Assembly (NCBI RefSeq): GCF_001623075.1 | Contig: NZ_LMCF01000096.1 | Span: 1 to 64,000, forward strand | Origin: Pseudovibrio sp. Ad37 | GTDB lineage: Bacteria; Pseudomonadota; Alphaproteobacteria; Rhizobiales; Stappiaceae | Length of the DNA: 64,000 bases | Direction: 5' to 3' | In this document: in pieces, positions 6,893 to 16,979 of the stretch | How positions within the stretch are numbered: position 1 is the stretch's first letter | Layout: the number at the start of each line of letters is the position of its first letter | Program-made: the position numbers and the translations under genes | The notes under the pieces: model-generated | The model's database searches: none | What the model was told of the DNA's origin: nothing | The model's input: the letters and a program-made list of their open reading frames with translations, nothing else

Positions 6893-7973
6893 TGCCTGCC
6901 TCCTTCATGCTTTTCGCGCTGGAAGCAAACTTGAACCTGTAAAGAATGAGCGTGTCACACGCGAGCACGAAGAACAGCAGCATGCCCTGGAACACACGGG
7001 TCACCTTGTCAGTCAAACCAAGGCTGACCTGAGCAGATTCACCACCGATATAGGAAAGCCCAAGCAACAATCCGGCAAACATAATGCCGATCGGGTTCAA
7101 GCGGCCAAGGAACGCCACGATAATTGCGGTAAACCCATAACCTGGAGAAATAACGGGTGTCAGCTGTTCAATAGAACCGGAAACTTCCGCCATACCTGCC
7201 AAACCAGCCAAACCGCCAGAAACGAGGAAACCGAACCAGACAACGCCATTGCTGGAAAAACCCGCAAAGCGACCGGCACGTGGGGTCTCACCCATCACCT
7301 TGATCTCAAAACCTTTGAGTGTGCGAGACAGCATCCACCAAACCACCAGAACGGCCAGCACAGCGAAGATCATGCCAATATGCAAACGCCCTTCACCGAT
7401 TTTCGGCAGCACGTGTGCCGCATCAAAAATCCGGCTTTCCGGGAAGTTGAAACCGTCCGGATCACGCCATGGGCCACGGACAAGAAAGTCAAGAATGTAC
7501 TGTGCGATGTAAACCAGCATCAGGCTGGTCAGGATCTCATTGGTCCCAAACCGCACCTTCAAAAACGCCGGAATAAACGCCCACGCCATACCGCCCAAAA
7601 TGCCCATCAAGATCATCAAGGGCAGTGCTAGAGGGCTGGTAAAGTCGAAAAACAGGACCGGAATGATGGATCCAGCCAGCGCACCCATGGTGAACTGACC
7701 TTCTGCACCAATATTCCACGAGTTGGAGAGGAAACAGACAGACAGTCCAACCGCGATCAAGACCAGCGGACCTGCTTTCACCAGCAACTCTTCTATGGAC
7801 CAGCTGGTTGTCAGTGGCTCAATGAAATAGGCATAAAGCGCATCAATCGGGTTGTAGCCCATGCTGACAAACAAAATAGAGCCACACACAAGGGTGAGAC
7901 CAATCGCAATCAGCGGTGAAACAACGGTCATCAACTGAGAGTGCTCAGCGCGTTTTTCAAGTTCAATGCGCAT
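6885..7973 (-). CDS. ABC transporter permease, BMP/nucleoside type (first permease)
   Basis: The 362-residue protein is the YufP-like partner permease. It has a short N-terminal helix, the [20 protein letters not shown] segment that corresponds to the NIG-EGQ motif of this family, and [18 protein letters not shown] near the end. I take the ATG at 7973 ([11 protein letters not shown]), which overlaps the ATPase stop by 11 bases; the frame stays open to 8018 but would run deep into the ATPase gene. It is encoded between the ATPase and the second permease. Confidence 0.9.
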   Translation of the reverse strand: MRIELEKRAEHSQLMTVVSPLIAIGLTLVCGSILFVSMGYNPIDALYAYFIEPLTTSWSIEELLVKAGPLVLIAVGLSVCFLSNSWNIGAEGQFTMGALAGSIIPVLFFDFTSPLALPLMILMGILGGMAWAFIPAFLKVRFGTNEILTSLMLVYIAQYILDFLVRGPWRDPDGFNFPESRIFDAAHVLPKIGEGRLHIGMIFAVLAVLVVWWMLSRTLKGFEIKVMGETPRAGRFAGFSSNGVVWFGFLVSGGLAGLAGMAEVSGSIEQLTPVISPGYGFTAIIVAFLGRLNPIGIMFAGLLLGLSYIGGESAQVSLGLTDKVTRVFQGMLLFFVLACDTLILYRFKFASSAKSMKEAGNV

Positions 7974-9555
7974 GGGTCTCTCCCGCTTTTGCTGCAGGGG
8001 AAGCAGATTTGCCCTCACCCATACCCGCCATCAAAAGACCGATCTTCTCACGCGTCATTTCAGAAGCTGGCTCGGCGACAGAAAGCTCACCACGAGAGAT
8101 CACCGCAATCCGGTCAGACAGCTCGTAGATCTCATCAAGATCTTGGGAAATCACCAAAACAGCAGAACCACCTCGGGCCAGATCAATGATCGCCTGACGG
8201 ATCAAAGCCGCAGCACCTGCATCAACGCCCCATGTCGGCTGGCTAATCACCAACACTTTCGGCACACGGTCCAGCTCACGACCAACCACAAACTTCTGCA
8301 GGTTACCGCCAGAAAGCGAGCGCGCCTCAGGATTATCATGAGACATACGCACATCGTAGGAAACGGTGATGCGCTTTTCCATTTCAGTTGCAAACTTCTG
8401 GTTAAGCATGCCGTGCTTGATCAATGACGGCTCAGTTTTATAGCGCGTCAGCAAAATATTGTCAGAAAGCACAAAGCCCGGCACCGCACCATGACCCAAG
8501 CGCTCTTCAGGCACAAAGGCAGAGCCCAGCAAACGCCGGTCATTGATCTTGCGCTTGCCAACCGGCACACCGCAAATTTCAACCGCATAAGCATCTTTGA
8601 CCTGCGTCTCACCAGAGATCGCGTCAAACAACTCGCTCTGGCCGTTCGCTGCAATCCCGGCAACAGCAACAACCTCGCCGCCGCGCAAATCCAGATTGAC
8701 GTCCTTCAGCTCAATGCCAAACGCACCATCCGACGGAATAGACAGATTGCGCAGCTTGAGCATCACATCGCCCGGTTGTGCTTCAGTCGCACCAGCGGAA
8801 ATATCATGAACATCACCACCCACCATCATACGGGCAAGGCTGGCTGGTGTTTCCTCAGCAGGATCACACCCACCCACCACACGGCCATGACGCATGATCG
8901 TGGCGTTGTGGCAGATCTTCTTCACCTCTTCCAGACGATGAGAGATGTAAAGGATCGCACAGCCTTCAGAGGCAAGACGCTGTAAGGTGACAAAAAGCTG
9001 ATCCGCTTCTTGCGGGGTCAGTACAGACGTAGGCTCATCCATGATGATGAGACTGGGGTTCTGCAAAAGGCAACGTACGATTTCGATACGCTGACGGATG
9101 CCAACCGGCAGATCTGCAACCAGTGCTGCAGGATCCAGAGGCAGGCCATACTTTTGGGAAACCTCAGTAATACGTTTGGAAAGAGCCTCGATTTTCTCGC
9201 CTTTAGGCAAGGCCAGCGCGATGTTTTCAACCACACTCAGTGCTTCAAACAAGGAAAAGTGCTGGAACACCATGCCAACGCCCAGTTTGCGGGCAGCCGC
9301 AGGGTTCGAGATTGAAACCCGTTTCCCCTTCCAGAGGATCTCTCCCGCACCCGGTTCAAGAGCGCCGTAGAGAATTTTCACGAGCGTGGATTTACCCGCT
9401 CCGTTTTCGCCCAGCAAAGCATGAATTTCACCTTGCTTAATGACGAGATCGACATTGTCGTTCGCTAGAATGTCACCAAATCGCTTGGTAATACCCTTGG
9501 CTTCTATGAGATCTACGCCCTCTGCCACCGGGCCAGACCTCTGTTCGTTTTCCAT
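7963..9555 (-). CDS. ABC transporter ATPase with two nucleotide-binding domains
   Basis: The 530-residue protein has two fused ABC domains as in RbsA/YufO-type importers. Domain 1 has Walker [17 protein letters not shown], and Walker [14 protein letters not shown]. Domain 2 has a weaker P-loop, [16 protein letters not shown], which is usual for this family, and the signature [16 protein letters not shown]. Its Walker B region reads [13 protein letters not shown], again as in relatives. The start is the ATG at 9555; a TTG eight codons earlier is possible but less likely. It follows xdhC by 51 bp, linking transport to xanthine oxidation in one transcript. Confidence 0.92.
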   Translation of the reverse strand: MENEQRSGPVAEGVDLIEAKGITKRFGDILANDNVDLVIKQGEIHALLGENGAGKSTLVKILYGALEPGAGEILWKGKRVSISNPAAARKLGVGMVFQHFSLFEALSVVENIALALPKGEKIEALSKRITEVSQKYGLPLDPAALVADLPVGIRQRIEIVRCLLQNPSLIIMDEPTSVLTPQEADQLFVTLQRLASEGCAILYISHRLEEVKKICHNATIMRHGRVVGGCDPAEETPASLARMMVGGDVHDISAGATEAQPGDVMLKLRNLSIPSDGAFGIELKDVNLDLRGGEVVAVAGIAANGQSELFDAISGETQVKDAYAVEICGVPVGKRKINDRRLLGSAFVPEERLGHGAVPGFVLSDNILLTRYKTEPSLIKHGMLNQKFATEMEKRITVSYDVRMSHDNPEARSLSGGNLQKFVVGRELDRVPKVLVISQPTWGVDAGAAALIRQAIIDLARGGSAVLVISQDLDEIYELSDRIAVISRGELSVAEPASEMTREKIGLLMAGMGEGKSASPAAKAGETHAH

Positions 9556-9606
9556 CGTGTTATCCGTTCCCCCAAGCAAAATTAGATCGAGATGTTCTCC
9601 CTGAAC

Positions 9607-10590
9607 CTAAGAAGCAAAACGAAAACCTCCCTGAGCATTGCTCATTTGCTTTTCCTTTACCACTAGAAGTTGAGCAGCAATAGAAATTGCAATATCAGAC
9701 GGTTTTTTGCTTTTAATCTCAGTAATTCCGACCGGACAAACAAGCTGTTTGCTCTGCGCCTCCGATACCCCGGAGTCTTTGAACCGTTTTAGTGTTCGCG
9801 CGCGCTTTGTTGCACTGCCTATCAATCCAATAAATGCCAGATCGGTTCTACGAACAGCGGCATCTACTATAGCATGATCACGCTTGTGATCATGGGTCAT
9901 TACGATGACATAGTTTCCCGGCTCAAGGTTCTTTACGACGACTTGAGGCTCATTTAGATGAATGCAGCGGATATTGGAAGGTACATATTTAGGAAAAATT
10001 TCACGCCGTTCATCAATCCAACTGATCTGAAAGCCCAAAGAGGCCATCGCAAGCATCAAAGCCTTGCCAACATGCCCTGCACCAAATAGATACAGGTGAG
10101 GCCTATCCTCCCCGAACCTCTCGGTCAGTTTGCCTTGATTTAAAACAATTTCTGCGGAATCTGCACTGCACATTGCAGGGGGTAGTACGTGCCTTTCAAG
10201 GGGGCCGGAGCTGCAAGTATTTGCAGTCGTTGAAAAAATTCCCACCCCTTCTTGTGTGGAAAAATCTTGTGCACGACCGCGATAATTGAGGTGAAATTGC
10301 TCAAATGCGATTTCAACCCGCCCGCCGCAGCACTGCCCAAGGTCTGGACCAAGCGCGTATGAGCGCGTCTGGAAGGCCGCCCCGCCATTTCCCATCAATG
10401 AAACAGCTTCATGCAAAACATCGTACTCAAGACGGCCACCACCGATGGTTCCCTTAAACGACATATCCGGTCGCACCACCATGCGTGCGCCGACCTCGCG
10501 AGGAGATGATCCAGCAACATCCAAAATGCTCACCAGCACGCATTGGCCAGCAGCATCAAGAGCAGACAAAACTTCACCCCAAACCCGCAT
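9607..10590 (-). CDS. xdhC: Xanthine dehydrogenase accessory protein XdhC
   Basis: The 327-residue protein is the XdhC/CoxI-type maturation factor that binds molybdenum cofactor and delivers its sulfurated form to xanthine dehydrogenase. The N-terminal part reads VSILDVAGSSPREVGARMVV and GTIGGGRLEYDVL with the Cys pair in DLGQCCGGRVEIAF; the C-terminal half is a Rossmann domain starting HLYLFGAGHVGKAL. Its ATG shares one base with the xdhB stop (TGATG), so it is translationally coupled. The final residues (EKQMSNAQGGFRFAS) are a loose tail. Confidence 0.93.
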   Translation of the reverse strand: MRVWGEVLSALDAAGQCVLVSILDVAGSSPREVGARMVVRPDMSFKGTIGGGRLEYDVLHEAVSLMGNGGAAFQTRSYALGPDLGQCCGGRVEIAFEQFHLNYRGRAQDFSTQEGVGIFSTTANTCSSGPLERHVLPPAMCSADSAEIVLNQGKLTERFGEDRPHLYLFGAGHVGKALMLAMASLGFQISWIDERREIFPKYVPSNIRCIHLNEPQVVVKNLEPGNYVIVMTHDHKRDHAIVDAAVRRTDLAFIGLIGSATKRARTLKRFKDSGVSEAQSKQLVCPVGITEIKSKKPSDIAISIAAQLLVVKEKQMSNAQGGFRFAS

Positions 10591-12935
10591 CAGCCCTCCT
10601 CTCCGACCTTGATCGCTTTAACAGCTTTCAAAATCGCTTCAGGCGTTGCAGGTGCATCCAGTGTTGGCAAAACACCCTTGTTCAGGCTCGCGACCGCATC
10701 GTTGATCGCGCAAAAAACAGAGATTGGCAGCATCAAAGGCGGCTCGCCAACAGCCTTGGAACGATAGATCGTTGGCTCAGGGTTCCCATCACTCTCATAA
10801 AGCGCCACATTAAAAATCTCAGGCACATCCGTAGCTGTCGGAATCTTGTAAGTAGACGGAGCATGTGTCCGCAGTCGGCCAGAATCATCAAACCACAGCT
10901 CTTCCGTGGTCAGCCAACCCATACCCTGCACAAACCCACCTTCGATCTGACCGATATCCAGCGCCGGATTGAGCGACTTGCCTACATCATGAAGCACATC
11001 AACCCGTTCAACTTTCATCTCCCCAGTCAATGTATCAATCACCACTTCAGAGCAGGAGGCGCCATAGGAAAAATAAAGGAATGGACGTCCCTTTACCCGC
11101 TCGCGATCCCAGATGATCTTCGGCGTTTTGTAAAACCCTGAAGAAGACAGATGAATGCGGTGTTCGTATGCAAGCTGCGCCAGCTCCTTGATGGAAAGCT
11201 TCGGCTTCCCGCTGATCAACATCTGATCATCACAAAGCTCAATATCCCCCTCAGAAACCTCAAAATGTTGAGCGCCGAAGGCTTTCAGGCGACCAACAAT
11301 CTCACGGCACGCAATCGCAGCAGCCATACCATTCAAGTCAGTGCCGGATGAGGCTGCAGTTGGAGAAGTATTTGCAACCTTGGAGGTATTGGTCGTCGTG
11401 ATCTTCACTTTCCCAAGGCTAACACCCATCTCAGTCGCTGCGATCTGGGCAACTTTTTGATAGAGGCCCTGCCCCATCTCAGTGCCGCCATGGTTCAGAT
11501 GTACGGACCCATCCCGGTAAAGATGTACCAGCGCTCCCGCCTGATTGAGATGTGTGAGCGTAAACGAGATGCCAAACTTCACTGGTGTAAGAGCAACCCC
11601 TCTCTTCAGGATCGTATTCTCAGCATTAAACGCTTCAACGGCTTTTCGGCGTGCGCGATAGTCGGAACTTTGCTCCAATTCATCTACCAGCGCGGCCAGC
11701 ACGTCGTGCTCATCAACCGACTGCCCATAGGGCGTGGTGTTCTCGCCATCCCGATAAAAATTCGCCTTACGCACATCAAGCGGATCCTGCTCCATCTTGA
11801 TTGCAATCGCATCCATCAGCCGTTCCGCAGCAAACATCCCTTGCGGGCCACCAAAACCACGGAAAGCTGTATTAGAAACCGTATTTGTTTTCAGCCTCTT
11901 GGAAGCTATGAGAACATCTGGATAGAAATAACTATTATCCGCATGGAACATCGCGCGGTCATTGATACCAAGCGACAGATCAGCAGAGTGTCCGCAGCGC
12001 GAATTCAGATTGATTTGAACAGCTTCAATCTTGCCGGATGCATCACATCCCGCTTCCACATCAACCAGAAAGTCGTGGCGTTTCCCAGTCAGGATCATAT
12101 CGTCATCGCGGTCCAGCCGGCATTTACATGGACGACCAGTAGCGTTTGCAGCTAAAGCCGCCAGTGCGGCCCATTGGTTGGCCTGAGATTCCTTACCACC
12201 AAATGCACCACCCATCCGGCGCACTTCAACGGTCACCGCTGCCTCATCAACACCCAGCACCTTAGCAACGGTATGCTGAACCTCAGTTGGATGCTGTGTG
12301 GAGGAATGCACAAGCATATCGCCATCTTCACCGGGAATGGCAAAGGCCATCTGCCCTTCAAGATAGAAGTGCTCCTGCCCACCAAGCGCAAAACTGCTCT
12401 TCACCGTGTGCGCAGACCGTTCCATAGTGGCTTCCGGTGTCCCACGGCGAAACTCATAGTCCGGCAAGACTTTCTGCTCGGCCTTCAGAGCATCAGCGAC
12501 GCTCACCAACGGCGTTTCAGCCTCAACTTCAATTCGTGCCAGTTGAACAGCCTTGCGCGCCTGTAAACGGCTCTCAGCCACCACAAGAAACACCAGCTGC
12601 CCATGGAATGCGATGCGATCTGATACAAAGACCGGATCATCTCCCATCGCAGGAGAGCAATCATTCACACCGGGAATATCCGCCGCTTCCAGTACCGCAA
12701 CAACACCGGGAGCTGCTCTGACAGCGCTCAGATCGATTATCGTCAGACGGCCACACGCTTCATGGGACGCATACCCCGGCGCCACATGAAGCGTGTCGTA
12801 CGGCTCAATCATGTCATCAATGTACGTCGCAGTGCCAGCTACGTGTTTTTCTGCACTGTCATGTTTGTAGGATTTTCCAACAACCTGAGAGGCCGAGGTG
12901 CGTTCCGCTGTCTTTTCAAGAAGATCAGTTGACAT
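10590..12935 (-). CDS. xdhB: Xanthine dehydrogenase large (molybdopterin-binding) subunit
   Basis: The 781-residue catalytic subunit oxidises hypoxanthine and xanthine to urate. Molybdenum-site motifs are present: GGQEHFYLEGQ, VRRMGGAFGGKESQA, TAFRGFGGPQG, and the catalytic Glu in AVGEPPLMLPISVF. The length fits bacterial XdhB. The start is placed at the ATG at 12935 (MSTDLLEK), which overlaps the xdhA stop by 11 bases; the frame is open further but would extend into xdhA. It needs XdhA for electron transfer and XdhC for cofactor loading, both encoded next to it. Confidence 0.95.
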   Translation of the reverse strand: MSTDLLEKTAERTSASQVVGKSYKHDSAEKHVAGTATYIDDMIEPYDTLHVAPGYASHEACGRLTIIDLSAVRAAPGVVAVLEAADIPGVNDCSPAMGDDPVFVSDRIAFHGQLVFLVVAESRLQARKAVQLARIEVEAETPLVSVADALKAEQKVLPDYEFRRGTPEATMERSAHTVKSSFALGGQEHFYLEGQMAFAIPGEDGDMLVHSSTQHPTEVQHTVAKVLGVDEAAVTVEVRRMGGAFGGKESQANQWAALAALAANATGRPCKCRLDRDDDMILTGKRHDFLVDVEAGCDASGKIEAVQINLNSRCGHSADLSLGINDRAMFHADNSYFYPDVLIASKRLKTNTVSNTAFRGFGGPQGMFAAERLMDAIAIKMEQDPLDVRKANFYRDGENTTPYGQSVDEHDVLAALVDELEQSSDYRARRKAVEAFNAENTILKRGVALTPVKFGISFTLTHLNQAGALVHLYRDGSVHLNHGGTEMGQGLYQKVAQIAATEMGVSLGKVKITTTNTSKVANTSPTAASSGTDLNGMAAAIACREIVGRLKAFGAQHFEVSEGDIELCDDQMLISGKPKLSIKELAQLAYEHRIHLSSSGFYKTPKIIWDRERVKGRPFLYFSYGASCSEVVIDTLTGEMKVERVDVLHDVGKSLNPALDIGQIEGGFVQGMGWLTTEELWFDDSGRLRTHAPSTYKIPTATDVPEIFNVALYESDGNPEPTIYRSKAVGEPPLMLPISVFCAINDAVASLNKGVLPTLDAPATPEAILKAVKAIKVGEEG

Positions 12936-14412
12936 GAGCGCCTCCTTCAACCAGTTCACGTTGCCCAAAGACACGCGTTTTTTGCGAGGATGCAGCAGAG
13001 ATTTCCAGCAGGGCTTTTTCTAAAAGTCCCCGCACAATATCACGCCGATAAGTGCTAGAGGCCCGCATATCAGTCAACGGAACGAATTCGCTCTCAATAA
13101 TATCCAACGCATTCTGCCAGCTGTCTGGATTGCTCAAGGATGCCCCAACCAGAGCTGCTTCGGCCTCACTGGCACGTTTTGGGATGCCTGCAACACCGCC
13201 AAATGCCATGCGGGCACTCTTCACCACACCGTCTTTGACTGTCAGACAGAACGCAGCCATTACCGCAGAAATATCCTGATCAAAACGCTTGGTGATCTTG
13301 TAGGCCCGGAACTGCTCATCAGCACTCAAACGCGGCACATTGATCGACGTCAGCACTTCGTTCTCAGCGATGTCCTGCTTGCCATAGTCAATGAAGAAAC
13401 TCTCCAGCGGCAACGTGCGACGCCCCCGATTGCTTTGCAACTCGATCTCGGCCCCCAACGCAATCAGCATCGGCGGCATATCCCCGATTGGCGAGCCATT
13501 AGCAATATTTCCACCAACGGTACCCGATGCCCGAACCTGCTTTGAGCCAATCCGGCTGACCACCAGATCCAGATCAGGATCAATGGATTTCAGGAACTGC
13601 TCTGCAACCGCATAAGACGCCCCCGCTCCAAGCCGGATGCCCTGCTCATCCTCATAACAAGTGCTCAGACCATTCACTCTCCCTAGATAAATGATCTTTG
13701 GCAGGTCACGCAGGTGTTTGGTGACCCAAAGCCCAACATCTGTAAAACCAGAAACAAGGGTAGCCTCTGGATGCTCTCCATAGGTCTCCAGCAAACGCTG
13801 AAAGCTGCTGGGAGCAAAGAAGAAGCGTTCGCCATCGCCCACATGAACATCCTGCGCATCCTGAAGCACTACAAGTTTGTGCTCTGTCTCTGTCGCTCGG
13901 GCAGAAAATGCATCATTCAAACCATTGCGACATGCATCCAAAGCAGCATCAACAATAGGTCTGTAACCCGTACACCTGCACAAGTTCCCAGCAATCCACG
14001 TATTCACATCCTGTCGTGTCAGACCCGGCGTATTTGCGTGGTAAAGTGTGAACAGGTTCATCACGAAACCGGGCGTGCAAAACCCGCATTGCGAACCGTG
14101 TACGTCAACAAGTGCCTGTTGGACCGGGTGTAATCCGTCAGGTCCTTCCAGATCTTCTACCGTTACAAGCTCACAGCCATCAATCTGGCCAAGCAGTAAG
14201 ATGCAGCTGTTAACGGGCTCATATACGAGTTTGCCGTCACGCAAACGCCCAAGCGCAATGGTGCAGGCACCACAATCCCCTTCGCCACATCCTTCTTTGG
14301 TGCCCGTTGAGCGCTCACTCAGGCGCAGATAATCAAGCAAAGTCGCCGTTGGTTCAAAATTGTCCAACTCGATGACCTGACCTTTTCGAAGGAAGCGGAT
14401 TGCTGTGCGCAT
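12925..14412 (-). CDS. xdhA: Xanthine dehydrogenase small subunit (2Fe-2S and FAD)
   Basis: The 495-residue subunit carries electrons from the molybdenum site to NAD. The first 2Fe-2S cluster is bound by EGCGEGDCGACT, the second by GFCTPGF and NLCRCTGYRP. The FAD domain follows from about residue 190, with ATLVSGFTDVGLWVTK and RASGTVGGNIANGSPIGDMP. The ATG at 14412 lies four bases after the uraH stop and has GGGGGAG before it; an N-terminal extension to 14469 would overlap uraH and is rejected. Confidence 0.95.
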   Translation of the reverse strand: MRTAIRFLRKGQVIELDNFEPTATLLDYLRLSERSTGTKEGCGEGDCGACTIALGRLRDGKLVYEPVNSCILLLGQIDGCELVTVEDLEGPDGLHPVQQALVDVHGSQCGFCTPGFVMNLFTLYHANTPGLTRQDVNTWIAGNLCRCTGYRPIVDAALDACRNGLNDAFSARATETEHKLVVLQDAQDVHVGDGERFFFAPSSFQRLLETYGEHPEATLVSGFTDVGLWVTKHLRDLPKIIYLGRVNGLSTCYEDEQGIRLGAGASYAVAEQFLKSIDPDLDLVVSRIGSKQVRASGTVGGNIANGSPIGDMPPMLIALGAEIELQSNRGRRTLPLESFFIDYGKQDIAENEVLTSINVPRLSADEQFRAYKITKRFDQDISAVMAAFCLTVKDGVVKSARMAFGGVAGIPKRASEAEAALVGASLSNPDSWQNALDIIESEFVPLTDMRASSTYRRDIVRGLLEKALLEISAASSQKTRVFGQRELVEGGAHVN

Positions 14413-14416
14413 CAAC

Positions 14417-14770
14417 TCAGCTCCCCCTGTAGGTGGTGTAACCAAAGGGAGAAAGCAGCAGTGGCACATGATAGTGGCTGCTTACATCCGCAATACCAAA
14501 GCGGATCGGCACCACATCAAGAAATGCAGGTTCTGGAAGAGAAATACCCTCAGCCCGCAAATAGTCGCCAGCATGGAACTGCAGTTCATAGGTGCCCACA
14601 GTCAGGCTATCACCTTCCAGCAACGGCCCATCCACACGCCCGTCATTGTTGGTCGAAAATACACCGATTTTGGAAAAGCTGTTCCCATCAATGCGAACCA
14701 GCTCAACCTGCAGCCCTGCCGCTGGTTTCCCCTGAGCACTGTCCAAAACGTGGGTGGTCAATCGCCCCAT
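14417..14770 (-). CDS. uraH: 5-hydroxyisourate hydrolase (HIUase)
   Basis: The 117-residue protein is a transthyretin-like HIU hydrolase that converts 5-hydroxyisourate to OHCU. It shows the family's N-terminal LTTHVLDSAQGKPAAGL, the central FSKIGVFSTNNDGRVDGPLL, and the diagnostic C-terminus YRGS. The start is the ATG at 14770 with GAGG six bases upstream; a TTG at 14788 is a weaker choice. It is the first structural gene of the catabolic block, so the 116 bp upstream of it may hold the block's main promoter. Confidence 0.95.
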   Translation of the reverse strand: MGRLTTHVLDSAQGKPAAGLQVELVRIDGNSFSKIGVFSTNNDGRVDGPLLEGDSLTVGTYELQFHAGDYLRAEGISLPEPAFLDVVPIRFGIADVSSHYHVPLLLSPFGYTTYRGS

Positions 14771-14886
14771 AGTTGCCTCGTCTTTCAAATGGCAACTGCA
14801 ATAGATGCCAGAATCTAAGTGAAACTACAGAGTGCACGACTATTTATGATAACAAAAGAACAAAAAAGTGTCATACATGATGCCAT

Positions 14887-15816
14887 TTAGGCATCAACTT
14901 TAGGCAAAATCTTCTCCAATCTTGCCTCCGCTTGCTCAAGAAAAATCGCTGGAGCCAGCGCAAGCCCTCGTAATGATGAGGTAATGACGCAAAAATGGCC
15001 GCGTGTCAGCTGCTCATCAATAAGCGGCTTGAAAAGCAGCCGCTTACTCGCCAATTCTTCTTCCAACCCAATGACCGTCTGAAACGCCACCATTTCACCA
15101 GAGCGTACCAAGTGCTTCATAAACCGCAGAGAGTTCGCTTCCACACTACTTTGCCCACCAATGGAACTGTGAGAGAGCGCTACGTCCAGTCGCGCACGAA
15201 TAGAGATCCCTCGTGCAGGCATGGCAACCGGATACTCAAAGCATTGTGCCAGACCAAGTTGCTTTTCACCTGCCAGCGGATGTGTCGGAGCCATGATCGC
15301 CCCAATCTCCAACGCCTTCTTGTAGGTGATGTTCAGCGCATCGGTGTCTGGTGGTTCAAAGGTGAACCCCACATCCACTTCCGCTTTCTCAACGGCCTGC
15401 GCAACCCGCTCAGCCCCCATCACCTGCACATCCACATGAATACCGCTGTAGTCCTTGTGAAACTGCGCAATCACCTCAGGCAACAGCGCCTCAGTCACAC
15501 TTTCAACCGTTGCAATGGAAACCACACCACGGCGAAGACCTTTAAGCGCATCCAGCTCAGCACCGGTCGCCTCCAGATCGGATAGCGTCCGCCGAATATG
15601 GGCCAGCAGAATTTCCCCTGCAGAAGACAGACGGATCGTGCGGCCAACTCGCTCAAACAGCTCCATTCCCAACTGCTTTTCCAGTGTGAGAATTTGTCGG
15701 TTCACCGCAGAAGACGCCACATTGAGCTTGCGTGCTGCCGCCCGAATGGAGTTCTCTTCCGCAGCCGCTGCAAAATAGCGAAGCGCTGGGCCGTAAAGAT
15801 ACCGCGACCGATCCAT
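14887..15816 (-). CDS. LysR-family transcriptional regulator, likely for the purine block
   Basis: The 309-residue protein has an N-terminal winged helix-turn-helix (about residues 5-64, with NSIRAAARKLNVASSAVNRQ) and a LysR effector domain beginning at RRGVVSIATVESV. The ATG at 15816 has GGGAGG five bases upstream. It lies directly upstream of uraH in the same direction, separated by 116 bp. LysR proteins commonly control the adjacent catabolic genes and respond to a pathway intermediate; urate or xanthine would be logical ligands, but this is inference. A small hairpin (GATGCC/GGCATC) spans its stop codon. Confidence 0.88.
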   Translation of the reverse strand: MDRSRYLYGPALRYFAAAAEENSIRAAARKLNVASSAVNRQILTLEKQLGMELFERVGRTIRLSSAGEILLAHIRRTLSDLEATGAELDALKGLRRGVVSIATVESVTEALLPEVIAQFHKDYSGIHVDVQVMGAERVAQAVEKAEVDVGFTFEPPDTDALNITYKKALEIGAIMAPTHPLAGEKQLGLAQCFEYPVAMPARGISIRARLDVALSHSSIGGQSSVEANSLRFMKHLVRSGEMVAFQTVIGLEEELASKRLLFKPLIDEQLTRGHFCVITSSLRGLALAPAIFLEQAEARLEKILPKVDA

Positions 15817-15842
15817 CAATCCTCCCAATCCCTCAAACGTAT

Positions 15843-16820
15843 TTAAGGGATAATCACTGTTGCACCGGTGGTTTTACGCCCTTCCAGATCGCAGTGCGCC
15901 TGCGCAATGTCCTTTAAGCTGTAACGCTGGTTGATCTGAATATTAATTGTCCCGTCAGCCACAGCAGCAAACAGGTCCCCAGCCGTCTCTTCCAGCTCCC
16001 AGCGCTCCGCAATGTAATTGAATAGCGTCGGACGCGTCGCAAACAGCGAGCCTTTCTGAGATAGGATGGCCATGTTGAACTCAGGGAGCGGCCCGGACGA
16101 TTGACCAAAGGAACACCAAAGCCCACGTGGAAGAAGGCAATCCAGCGATGCAGGATATGTATCCTTGCCCACACTGTCATAAACCACATCACAGCCGCGC
16201 CCATCGGTGATCTGACGCACCCGCGCTACCCAATCCTCGCTCTTGTAATTGATCACATACTCATAACCGTTGGCCTGAGCCAGCCGAGCTTTTTCTTCCG
16301 AGCTGACTGTCCCGATCACCCTTGCACCAAGGGCCGACGCCCATTGACCAACGATAAGCCCGACACCGCCTGCCGCTGCGTGGTAAAGCAAAGTCGTATC
16401 CGCTCCCACGTTGTAGGTCTCGCGCAGCAGATAGCGTGCGGTCATGCCTTTCAACATTAAAGCCGCCGCTTGCTCATCACTCACACCTTCGGGGATCTTC
16501 ACAAGCACGCTGGCAGGAATATTACGCTCTTCACTGTAAGCCCCCAGCGGTCCTGCATATGCTACACGGTCTCCAAGAGCGAGCCCGGTCACGCCTTGCC
16601 CAAGCGCAACAACAATCCCTGCCCCCTCATTGCCAGGAATAAACGGGACGCCGTTTGGAGCCGGATAAAGACCAGAGCGAAAATAGGTATCAATAAAGTT
16701 GAGCCCGATCGCAGTGTGCCTGATCCGAACTTCTCCATGCCCCGGATCAGGCAGGTCTACATCCACGTGTGTCAGAACGGACGGATCACCAGTTTTTTCA
16801 ACGCGAACAGCAAAGACCAT
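15843..16820 (-). CDS. NADPH:quinone reductase (medium-chain, Qor type)
   Basis: The 325-residue protein is a zinc-free medium-chain dehydrogenase/reductase of the quinone oxidoreductase group. It shows IGLNFIDTYFRSGLYP, the VPFIPGNEGAGIV segment and the nucleotide-binding AAAGGVGLIVGQWASALGAR. It would reduce quinones or electrophilic carbonyls with NADPH in the cytosol. It ends 26 bp before the LysR gene and may be cotranscribed with it, though no purine role is evident. Confidence 0.9.
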   Translation of the reverse strand: MVFAVRVEKTGDPSVLTHVDVDLPDPGHGEVRIRHTAIGLNFIDTYFRSGLYPAPNGVPFIPGNEGAGIVVALGQGVTGLALGDRVAYAGPLGAYSEERNIPASVLVKIPEGVSDEQAAALMLKGMTARYLLRETYNVGADTTLLYHAAAGGVGLIVGQWASALGARVIGTVSSEEKARLAQANGYEYVINYKSEDWVARVRQITDGRGCDVVYDSVGKDTYPASLDCLLPRGLWCSFGQSSGPLPEFNMAILSQKGSLFATRPTLFNYIAERWELEETAGDLFAAVADGTINIQINQRYSLKDIAQAHCDLEGRKTTGATVIIP

Positions 16821-16934
16821 ATGGATTTTCCCTTACAAAAGCTGGAGGCGGAGTTTGGACAGAATGCCGCTAACTTGCAAGCACCTTTGGGAAAACCATG
16901 CTCCACCCTGAGAAATGCAAGCATCAAAGCAAAA

Positions 16935-16957
16935 AGCCCGACCAATTGGCCGGGCTT
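16935..16957 (-). terminator. Terminator after pcs
   Basis: On the minus strand AGCCCGGCC pairs with GGTCGGGCT around AATT and runs into TTTTT. It lies after the pcs stop at 16980. Confidence 0.85.
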
Positions 16958-16979
16958 CTAAAAACTCATTTATCGAGAA

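Noticed and set aside
14879-14895. Hairpin at the LysR stop codon as terminator
   Set aside because: The stem is only 6 bp with no T-tract; cotranscription of the regulator with uraH remains possible.
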